Source: Desmodesmus armatus (lineage: Eukaryota; Chlorophyta; Chlorophyceae; Sphaeropleales; Scenedesmaceae). Taken from it: a stretch of DNA of 64,000 nt. The stretch lies in contig VIIQ02000600.1 of the NCBI GenBank assembly GCA_007449985.2, positions 558,001 through 622,000 of the forward strand, in the 5' to 3' direction. Below, in pieces: positions 32,933-42,500 of this stretch. The stretch's first letter is position 1, and each line of letters starts with the position of its first letter. A program made the position numbers and the translations under genes. The notes under the pieces are model-generated. The model worked only from the letters and a program-made list of their open reading frames with translations. It ran no database searches and was not told the origin of the DNA.

Positions 32933-34525
32933 TCACTGCTTGTAAAGTTTGCTCAGGGGCCTGGTGATGCGCAGCCGTTCTGAAGCGCTGGTATGTCTCA
33001 GAGCACCCCCCCCCCCCGAACGGCTGCTGCAGAACCAGCTGCTGCTTAGGCAAGGGCGAGCTGTGCTGCCAGGCCAGGTGTGCATGCGCTGAGAATATTC
33101 AGAAGTGACTTTGCGCACTTCGGTGCCTGCCCCGAGCACTGGTCTCCAGCAGCACGGCAAGATGTATGCTGCAGTTTTCCATCCCTCCTTGCTAGTCTTG
33201 CACAGCTGTTGCCCATCATGGGACGTAATGGGTTGCTGAGCGTCCATGTGTACCGTTGTAGAAGGCGTGCACTGGATGACACGATGCTGCGCTGTGCCAC
33301 TGCTGGCAGCACGCAACAGGAAGGGTAACAGCACCAACAGAGATACAAGCAACAGCGGCACTACTCTGATGGTCATGCCCAGCTGGTAGCGTCCGCTGAG
33401 TGGCATGCCGGCCGTGCTGGCAGGTGGGGCCTTGCCTGACTCTGACGTTGCACGCTCGGGGCGGTGTGACATGTTTGCTGAGTTTGTACCATTGTACTCT
33501 TGTGACCCATACTCAGCACAGTGATCATCGCTGCTGGCCCCATTGCTGCTGACAGTGACTGGCAGATGCTCCTCACCTGAGTGCTGAGCATTGAGAGGTG
33601 AGGTTCTACTTTGCTGCATGCCTGTTGCCGAGCTGCCTTGCTCAAATGCAGCCACCACCAGTTGTGTCGGGTCTCCTGCAAGCCGATCTGGGGAAGCTGC
33701 AGCACCTGCATCGGCGTATGTGACGGCAGAGCAAGCTATGTGAGCCCAGGTGTCGATTGGTGTTCCCAGTGCTGCAGCTGCACAAAGTGCACTGTTGTCA
33801 CTGCTGCTGAAGCTGCTTGAGGTGGGTGCCTGTGAGTCCGCCTTGCAAGGGCTGGTACGGGCTTCTGCTTCGGCAACAACTTGCTCAGCTGCGGCCTGTT
33901 CCTCCCACCAGGCTGTGAGCACCTTGACAAACGCCCTGTGCGCAGGCAGCGCCAGATTCAACTGCAACTGCAGATCCAATGCAGCAGCCGGAGCAGCAGC
34001 AGCGGCAGTCAGCAATGGTTGTGTGGGTCGGGCCTGCTCCACAGCGTATGACTGTACACTTGCTGGTGAAGACTGCGGGGTTCCAACCTGCGGCTTAGGG
34101 CTCAGTGGCTGCTTGCTGACTGGCACAACACCAGCTGCGGCCTGCATGTAAGCCTGGATGTCAGGGCATGCAGAAGCTGTGCTGCAGGTGCGGGGAATGT
34201 TTGGCTCTTGACCTGAGCTCCCGGCTGCTGTGCGCTGCTGTTCCCGTGCCTGCTCATAGTCGCGGTTGTCCCACATACGTGCTGCTGCAGAACGGGCCCT
34301 CCTCTCACTTGACCCGGGTGCCTTGGCATGGATGCCCAGCTCGCTGCAGCGCAGCCTGTACAACATCTGTTGTGCATCGTTCGTTGACAGGGGTGGTGCC
34401 CACCATGCTGGTGCTTTGTGGGGCTCATGATACCAGCAATCGCCGCCATTGTGACCGTCATACTTGCCACAGTGCTGGCACATTGGTGCGGTCTGCTGTT
34501 GCGGCCGCAGTTTGGCCAGACCCAT
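32933..34525 (-). CDS. Zinc-knuckle-like protein with one predicted membrane segment, unknown function
   Basis: A single uninterrupted frame of 530 codons from the ATG at 34525 to a TGA at 32933-32935. The frame continues upstream only from a TTG. Near the N-terminus CQHCGKYDGHNGGDCWYH gives Cys-X2-Cys-X5-His-X4-Cys, one residue longer than the classical retroviral CCHC knuckle (X4 in the middle). A basic helix (SERRARSAAARMWDNRDYEQ) follows, then a long Ser/Ala/Gln-rich section. At about residues 380-402 VVPLLLVSLLVLLPFLL is a strong membrane segment. No protease, reverse transcriptase or integrase is found nearby, so a retrotransposon Gag origin is only a possibility. Absence of introns over 1.6 kb stands out among its neighbours. 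Composition supports coding, but no homologue is recognised. Confidence 0.5.
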   Translation of the reverse strand: MGLAKLRPQQQTAPMCQHCGKYDGHNGGDCWYHEPHKAPAWWAPPLSTNDAQQMLYRLRCSELGIHAKAPGSSERRARSAAARMWDNRDYEQAREQQRTAAGSSGQEPNIPRTCSTASACPDIQAYMQAAAGVVPVSKQPLSPKPQVGTPQSSPASVQSYAVEQARPTQPLLTAAAAAPAAALDLQLQLNLALPAHRAFVKVLTAWWEEQAAAEQVVAEAEARTSPCKADSQAPTSSSFSSSDNSALCAAAALGTPIDTWAHIACSAVTYADAGAAASPDRLAGDPTQLVVAAFEQGSSATGMQQSRTSPLNAQHSGEEHLPVTVSSNGASSDDHCAEYGSQEYNGTNSANMSHRPERATSESGKAPPASTAGMPLSGRYQLGMTIRVVPLLLVSLLVLLPFLLRAASSGTAQHRVIQCTPSTTVHMDAQQPITSHDGQQLCKTSKEGWKTAAYILPCCWRPVLGAGTEVRKVTSEYSQRMHTWPGSTARPCLSSSWFCSSRSGGGGALRHTSASERLRITRPLSKLYKQ

Positions 34526-36152
34526 CTCAGCGAACCGGTGACCGTTGCTGGGCTGCTGGCTGGGTTGGTGGGACAAGCACTAGGCCGACACCCCCCCTGG
34601 CTGGCTACCCCTTTCTTCATTTACCAGGGTTGGCCGGCTACCCTAACAAATATGGAACACCAGTCAGGGTGGCCAGACCCTGACCAGACCCTAGCCCGGG
34701 TTGACCAGCTGGAGTGGCTATGGCTAGCTTTCCGGGTATGACTGGCTAGGGCGGCAGCAATGACTGGCCATGACCAGGTCCGGCACAAGTGTGGTCATGG
34801 TGCTGGATATGTCTGCCTTGGCCTGGTCATGGTGCACATATGCGGCTGCTGTACCGATTCTGTGCTGCCTAGGGTTTACATTGACTCTGCTTGCAGCATG
34901 CTTACTGTGGCTGCAGTTGTGCTTGAGACATCCTGTACTGTGTCAGCCCAGCAACCACATGTGGCCTGCCCCACGTCGGTTTACTCCAGAAACATCACAC
35001 ATGTTGCATACATACACTTTGCATTGGAAATAGCACCGCCATGCCCTGCAAGTCAGTGGTGCACAGAGCCAACCAAACAGTAATGCATCCTTCCAAAGGG
35101 CTTCAGCCAACATTGAGCACCTCACATGCTGGGATGCATACTGATGCAGGCAACAGCACTGAATGCAAGCAGCTGCTCGAGCTGGCAGCCCCTGCACATG
35201 CATCATGCTGTCCTCAACATGACTCATAACGGATGGGCAACTCAAAACAAGCGGCACTTGCCACATAGCTTCCGCGAAACAACACCACAGATGACAGGTC
35301 CACTGCAAAACATAGCGTACTAGACTGGACCGCTCAGTACAGGAGGCAAGGTCCCCCTCTCATTCCCTGCAGCCAAACTATGGAACTGCTACTGGGCCGC
35401 ACTGTGACTAGAGTGGGACATGGTTGTCCAACTAGGCCGCAGCACAATCAGCAGCGCTTCTGCATTGCTGGCAACCAGTGCTTTGACTGTTGTGCCCCTG
35501 CTCCACCTCGGCAGCTGCTGCCGCTGGTGCTGCACTGCGTGGTGAGCAACATTTGGACCTTGTTGTGCAGGGGTTGGCGAATGTTGGCAGCCTCCCGAGC
35601 GCTCTTCACCTCCTGCGGTTTTGGGGGGGGCACTGTAGCAGCCCGTTGCTCGCCTGCAAGCAACACGATGCAGAACAAGGCGGTTGGTGCGGAGCTGGTG
35701 AACTCCAGAGTCCGCCAGGAAGACTCCCAAACACTTGCCTAGCAGCTTGATGAAGCTGCCGCACCCCACACATGCTGCTGGTGTGTGGGGTAGGTTGTCA
35801 AACCTGACCTTGCCATCGTGCAGTAGCAACACCTTGCTGTCTTGCAATGGCGTCCAGGTGACGCTGCATTCAACACAATCCGTGCACTAGTCAGACAACC
35901 CTCCAGCAGCTATGCCTGGCAAACCTCACCTACATGCTGCCTGCAGTTTTGTCCTGTGCATCCTGCTGCAGCTTGGCCTGCCTCCGTGCTCATGTTGGCC
36001 TTGTTGAGCTCAGGACGAGCTTCCAGTACTCGCAGGCACCTGGCATGCCTTGTTTGCTTGTCCAGCGGGTCTCACACTATTGCAAGCACGGTTGGTGTGT
36101 CCCAGTGGCCCCTAAAACGCTCAGCACATTGCTTGACTGTAGGGGCCAAGAG

Positions 36153-36193
<41 letters not shown>

Positions 36194-36394
36194 AATACAA
36201 CAATTGAGCTGACAGACTGCATAGCAGACACTGTCAACACGGCATGAGTGAGCAGAAACACACGTTCCAACGGCAGAATATCACATATAACTGTCTGGTG
36301 ACCCTGACCCTGACGAGTGAAGCAACATATCCCAGTAAAGAGACTGACAAACTGCAACCCGAGCTCACCGTGCTGCTGTTCACATTTGCAAGCT
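34526..36394. other. Intergenic region, no confident gene
   Basis: A minus-strand frame near 35847-35680 (KVLLLHDGKVRFDNLPHTPA) looks mildly protein-like but could not be linked to further exons. A (CAG)n run lies at about 36155-36191. The 34.62-34.79 kb stretch is rich in GACCAGACCCT-like and GGCTGGCTACCC-like near repeats of unclear nature. Confidence 0.35.
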
Positions 36395-36796
36395 TCAGAG
36401 CTTGTGCTTGTCCTTGATCGGTTTAGAAGGCCACACAGCCGCACCTCCTGCAAACATATACCAGGACAGCACCATAAAAACAGTTACAGTAATTGGCATA
36501 GTGTCTGAGCACTGAGCAGCAAATTCAAAGAGGCAAAGTTGGTCAGGCTGTGCCAGCACACGCCAGCAGTTCATGTTTTGAGTCGCATCAAGCCTTGCAT
36601 GCGTGTGCTTGTGAAACTGCCATCGCTGCTGAGGAACGCCATTCCTCTCTTTTCTCAAGCCTCACTGACTGACTCGAGCACTGGCAGAAGCACTGGCAGA
36701 TCAACAGCCAAGGTTGAACTCACGCTGCATTTGGCCCAGTCCGTCAACCTTCGGCGGGAAAGATGAAGGTGCAACATCCTTGAGCATGTTGTCCAT
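36395..36796 (-). CDS. Candidate small spliced gene (41 aa), or 3' end of a longer one
   Basis: Exons 36796-36724 and 36447-36395 (TGA) join in phase 1 with a GTGAGT donor and a TTTGCAG acceptor. The product begins MDNMLKDVAPSSFPPKVDGL and ends AAVWPSKPIKDKHKL. The frame stays open a little upstream (QRLYLAMDN), so this could be the C-terminus of a larger protein whose earlier exons I could not place. No family is recognised. If the start is right, its 5' end faces the gene starting at 37054 across about 260 bp. Confidence 0.35.
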
Positions 36797-37053
36797 TGCC
36801 AGGTACAGGCGCTGCCTTCAGATCTGCACTGCGTTGTCTCAGGCAGATCTGTGAACTACTGCTGCAGCTGCACTGTGTAGCTGCTGCAGAGGCACAGCGT
36901 CGTGCTGATACAGTCAAGGATGCTGTACATAGGTCCATGATAGCGGTAACGGAACAGCTCGAGCTGCGGCTGAAACGGAAAGTACCAACCACCAAGTTTC
37001 ACGTGAAGAGCAATTGCGGATCGACGTGAGCATCACGGAACGGACAATCTATC

Positions 37054-38040
37054 ATGCAACGGAGGAGACGAGGACCCGCAAGGCATCAAGACGTCGCCCT
37101 AAGCCCGGGCAGTGACAGTCTGTTCAAACATGGCACAGGTTGGGCTGAACCCAGACCTTCTGGGCAGGCCTTATTGCTTGGTTGAACGTGTGCAGGCGCA
37201 GTCTGTCTCTTGGAAGAAGCACCTGAACATCAAGAAAACGGGGCTCCCGTTCCGTCCGCAACCCCGTCGAAGGAAGGGGGTGAGGCAGGCCGGTTTGTCA
37301 CGATCGCAGGTATAGTGCAAACCAATCTTTTTGTTGCACTGCACAATATCAATCCAGGGGGGCTTCGCCCCCCTTGCCCCCCGTTATCTTTTCCTGTGTT
37401 GGTGCACTGCAATGAATGCAGCCAGTTGCTATGAAGCAGGGGGGCTGGCCCCCCTTGCCCCCCACCAACAGCCTTTCAGGTCCAGACTGTGCCATGTACA
37501 AGGCTGACAGCAGCAGCACAGCAGTATTGGCAGAGGCCCAGGGGGGGCAGTCTGTCCCCCTGCCTTGCAAGCTCAGGTGTTGGTGCAACCAATGGCTTCA
37601 CTCGTGTGAAGGGCGGGGGCCCAGTGGGGCAGTCAGCCCCCCTGCCTTGTGTGCAATAGACACATCAGCAGCAACACAGCAGTGCTGGTGGCGGGGGGGG
37701 CCAAGGGCAGTCAGCCCCCCTGCCTTCCAGGTCCAATTGTTGCTGCAAGCATTGGCTTTGTTTGTATTGCAATGTGTCTGCAGCCCAACTGCGGTCCTTC
37801 ATGCACCAGCCTGCCCGTCGTGTTGGTGCTTTCCTGCGTGAGTGTGGCCAACGCAGGTGGACCAACCCCCCGTTGGAGGTCCTGTTTGCAGACGGGCTGT
37901 CAGCTGAGGAAGCTGATACCCTCTTGGGTGTTGATGAGGATGGGTTGGCCCCTGATGCTTCCGATATGTTCGTCAGTGCATTCTCAGATGAGTTCTACGA
38001 TGTCTATTCAGATGCGTTCTATGATGCTGATACCCCATGA
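37054..38040 (+). CDS. Hypothetical protein with acidic C-terminus (tentative three-exon model)
   Basis: Model: exons 37054-37138, 37196-37309 and 37784-38040, all phase 1, 151 aa. The last exon is the best supported: an acceptor at 37781-37783, then QLRSFMHQPARRVGAFLREC and a strongly acidic end (LSAEEADTLLGVDEDG, SDEFYDVYSDAFYDADTP). Exon 2 (LEEAPEHQENGAP, SKEGGEAGRFVTIA) joins it in frame. The first intron is only 57 bp with a GTTGGG donor and is the weakest part. The second intron contains GC-rich hairpin repeats of the family that also follows the stop codon. No homologue is recognised. Confidence 0.35.
37357..37735. repeat. GC-rich hairpin repeats in an intron
   Basis: Perfect stem-loops GGGGGGC/GCCCCCC occur at 37357-37373 (loop TTC) and 37439-37454 (loop TG), with related GGGGCAGTC(A)GCCCCCC units near 37550, 37627 and 37707. 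They are relatives of the tandem array at 38117-38463. Confidence 0.8.
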
Positions 38041-38116
38041 GCCTCGTTGGCTCCCTACGGGGTGTTCAGGCTCAGCCTGAACCATGTAACAGTAACAGTA
38101 ACAGTAACAGTATTGA

Positions 38117-38463
38117 GGGCGGGGGCCCAGGGGGGCAGTCAGCCCCCTGCCTGGTGTGCAAGAGACACAGCAGCAGCAGTAACAGCAGTGCTAGTGGCGG
38201 GGGTCCAGGGGGGCAGTCAGCCCCCCTGCCGTGTGTGCAACAGACAGCAGCAACACAGCAGCAGTACTGGTGGCGGGGGGCCCAGGGGGGCAGTCAGTCC
38301 CCTGCCTGGTGTGCAAGAGACACAGCAGCAGCAGTAGCAGCAGTGCTGATGCCGGGGGTCCAGGGGGGCAGTCAACCCCCCTGCCGTGTGTGCAACAGAC
38401 AGCAGCAGCACAGCAGCAGTACTGGTGGCGGGGGGCCCAGGGGGGCAGTCAGCCCCCCTGCCT
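38117..38463. repeat. Minisatellite of about 78-bp units in alternating types
   Basis: About four and a half units, each with GGGGG(C/T)CCAGGGGGGCAGTCAGCCCCCCTGCC-type sequence (given here in outline) and a CAGCAGCAG stretch. Two unit types alternate, marked by GTGCAAGAGACACAG and GTGTGCAACAGACAG, forming a higher-order repeat of about 155 bp. Each unit can fold as GGGGGGC-AGTCA-GCCCCCC. Confidence 0.85.
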
Positions 38464-38551
38464 TCAGGCTGATGTTCTGCTGCAATCACAGACTGAATTG
38501 TGTTGTTGTCGATGTTTACAACAGCAGCAGCAGGACAGCAGTACTGGTGTA

Positions 38552-38738
<187 letters not shown>

Positions 38739-38931
38739 GTGCGTCTCCTTACTCACTTAATTGCCGAGTGCCTTCTGTGACTGCTGTTGTTCAGCAGGCT
38801 TTTCTACCAGTCAAACTCCTATGCCCTTCCTCCCAGACCCTGACGACAACCCAAGCCCTTAACCCCGGCAGCGTTCACTTCGACCTTCAAGACACATCGA
38901 GCCACACTAGGAAGAAGCCTTCATGATGTCT

Positions 38932-39529
38932 TCATGCCACCCATGTGGAATTTCTACGCCCTTTACTGACTGCCGCTGCTGCCATCTCCAACCTCTTCAT
39001 TGTGCCTGCAGATAATTCTGGGGTAACGGGACGGGACACAGCGCTGCTTTGCCATGCATTAGCGAGGGATGTGGCCACTCTGTACCCTGTATGGGGTTCC
39101 CGTGCCGGATCACCAGCCAATGAGTGCAGGTAGGTAGAGGATCGACTTTGAAGTTGTGCAACTTACAGTCACTGCAAGCATGCACAGCGGCTGTGCAGGC
39201 CAGCACATGCATGGAGGCCACAATGCGTTGCAGACAGAATTTTTTTTTGCAGACAGAATGAAACGTTTTGACTCATGTCGAGACACAACGTCACTGATGC
39301 GCACACATTCATCCTGCACAACTTGTGTCACACAACATTTCGCATCACAGCCACCACGAAACAGTCAGCTGACTGGCTGCAGCCAACTGGAATTCAGACA
39401 ACAAGCAGGACATGACAGTCTGTGTGCACTTCATCATCTGCACAGGCTGCCAAATGCCCCAGCTTTCACTTCCAGCCGTCTACTTCATTATACTCAAAGC
39501 TGCTGTCAATATCCGTCTTATTAGCAACT

Positions 39530-39563
<34 letters not shown>

Positions 39564-42500
39564 GCACGAGTCAGCTTCCAGAGACAGCAAAGTTTCAAGC
39601 CATGTGCATCAACCATGAGATGTCATAATGCATTTACGACCCAAGCTTTCAACAGAGCAGAGAGAAAAGCTGTGACTCAGGTGGCAGCTGTCCTGCTAAA
39701 AGTTGCTGTAGCCTGCAAGGCCCCCACTCCATGCATAATCCTCAAACACACACTGGCAGTTGGGCACTCGTCAGGCATCTGACATGTTCTCTGCTAGGGT
39801 GTGGACAACATATAGCAGAGCTCTGAGTGCTGCGTACGGTCAGCTGCATGCCCTTGCAAGTTGATTGTCCCAACGCCTCCGGCACACACTTACTTGCAAC
39901 TCCGCGGTTGGTTGCAGTGCGCACCCTGGTGTTGCCAAACACCGCGTTGCGGATGTCCGAGCTCGCTCGGTTACCCGCAATGGTGGGCCCGTCCTGACTA
40001 CCTGAGTTGTAGGTGCCGGAGCCGCCGCCGGAGGTACTCTGCAGCAGCTTGCGGTTGCCACCAGTGTCGGTGGTGGTGGCAGCCGCAAGATTTGCGGTTG
40101 GGATAGCCATCCTGCCAGAACCAGCAGTGCTGCTTCTTGGGCCAGTAGAGGTGGCGTTGGAGCTGACGCTCAAGACATTCAGTGGCACCATGTCGGCGGC
40201 CATCGTGGAGGTGTTGGAGCCATTCTTCACAAGGTTTGTAGCTGAAGTGGCGTTGAATGCGAGGACAGACCCGATGCCGTGGACAATTGCCTTGCCCACG
40301 TGCACGTTGGCCTTCATCACTGACACAGGCTCGCCAGCAGCTGGGATGACATCAATAAAGACCCAGTCATATGCACCTTTGCCAGCCTCTGAGGAGTTGC
40401 GGGAGTTGCGGGAGGGCCTGCGGAGAGGCATGCAAGAGGGAGTGTGAGCTAGACTACACCCTTCCGTGCCAGTCGTCAGTCGTCAACTTGCAACTTGGAC
40501 CTCACTCCTCAAAGTTTGGGGATGTATTTATTAAGGTGACACATATGTAATAGCAGGGGGTGCCCAGATTGGCTCCCCCGTCGTCTACACAGCAGGGATC
40601 CACCGCTGCACCTGTGTATTACAAACTACACAGGCCGTATCTTCTCCTGTGCGGTGTGTCCTCGGGATCGTCTGTGTGCATTACACAGGGGTCACCAGCC
40701 ATCAGCTAGTGTTCAGCTGTCAACGAGGTGTAGAGGCAGCGTGTGCCCCTCTGCAAGCCAGTAACATGTCTTCATATTGTGTTGATACGTACCAGATCTT
40801 TGCATCGCACCTACACACCCGGAGAGATTGACAGCACACCAGTAGTGCAAGCCATCTCTTTCGATACTACGTTCAGAGCGTATGGAGCGTTCGCATGACT
40901 GGAAATGCAGCGGTAGTACGTGTATGGCTATTGAAAACGTGTCCTAGCACTTGCAGCTCCTTTGGTTGACACGGGGTTTGAACCATCTCTGGTGGCCAGC
41001 AGAGCCTATAAACCCCAAAGGTCTTTCTGCTGCACGAAAGAATATTTTAAAGCATATGATGTTTCCATAAACAGCACCGCTGCCGCCATGCGTGCTTGCT
41101 TTGCAAACTGGGTGGTCTGGGGATCACTCCTTTGTGGTGCGCCCACAGACGTGCATGCCATCAACAGGAGCTGGCACGCACATTCATGGGTACCTACATC
41201 ATTTACTGCTTGTTGGTCCCCTGCTAGAGTATGACGCGCTACAGGCTGGCACATGCAGTACAACCTGTGTGTCTGCTGCTAAGGCAGCGGACAGCCCCAA
41301 ACAGCACAACTTTGACCCCTCAGTGCTCCAATTTGAGTCAGACGGTCACCCCTGAATTTTTGCACACGCACTCCGGCACACGATTGCTGCCTGCTGCTGC
41401 AGAGCCAAAGGCATCCAACAGATTTTCAGGTCTAGGGGCTTGGTCAAAGTAGATATACTGGTTTCGCTGTTATTTTCAGAAAAAGTGCCAAAACATATCC
41501 CAAAGTCTGTCAGATTGTCCCCCTGCTTTTTTGGGTGGGTCAGCACACCATCAGCCCCAACATATGTTGATTTCAGACCCTTCTGTCTGGGTGGATTGCA
41601 AGATATATGTCCATGTTGGTTGTAACATGTCACTAACAGTGCTCCATGTTACTTAGGGCTCAGACCCTGACCCCCTCCAACCTGGCCCTCCTTGGTTGGG
41701 GTAACACAGGCATGGGGTGGGGGCATCATAAGGGTGCCTCTTATGTATATTTATGCACCCCCTGATAATTACATATGTGTCACCTTAAACAGTGCCCACT
41801 CCATATAATCAAACTACGTGTGCCAACCCATATCTTGTAACACCAATCATACATCATACTCATTTCAGGCCGCCCAATCAGCCTGACCTATCATGTTTCG
41901 CCTGAAGGAACAGTACAGGACATGCTGCTGTAGTGTATATCAGCATATGAAAACACATGCTGTTTGGGCACATATAACCCCGCACTTGCTGCAGACCAAG
42001 TTGGAGCCATTGCTGTTGCAAGCGTGTCCCAAGACGAGGATACATCCCAATCCCCATGGTAGCCGAGTACAAAACTTGCAGAGCCTACTTTACTTGAAGA
42101 CAGCTACTCACTGTGCAAGATGGATACTATGCAAACTTCAAGCCACACCCCACCCATGTTCCCTAATTAAGGATTAGGGTCTAGGGTTTAGGGTATTAGA
42201 TACTTAAACCATGCCGTCTGCATATATTCTGCCCTGCCTCCCAAGCCCCCAAGCAACATCTCCCACCGGTCAATGCTCTTCAAGTCGCCAGCCACAAGGC
42301 ACATGATTGGTGTGGTACACTGTCGGGTCATACACTGAAGTTGACAAGGGCTTGGGGTGTACTACACTACTAAACCAGTGGTTCACAATAGACATGGTGT
42401 GTGTCCACCCCTCCTGACCTTGTGTATGTGACGGTAATGTTCCTGCCTTGAAGGGTCTTGGAGCAGGAGTTGGTCGTCAAATCAATAGGCAGCTCCTTGG

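Noticed and set aside
40962..41234. Open frame inside the TTAA element as a transposase
   Set aside because: About 90 codons, no DDD/DDE-like motifs; the element is treated as non-autonomous.
42166..42203. Interstitial telomere or chromosome-end fusion
   Set aside because: Only about three degenerate TTTAGGG-like units, duplicated with the surrounding intron.
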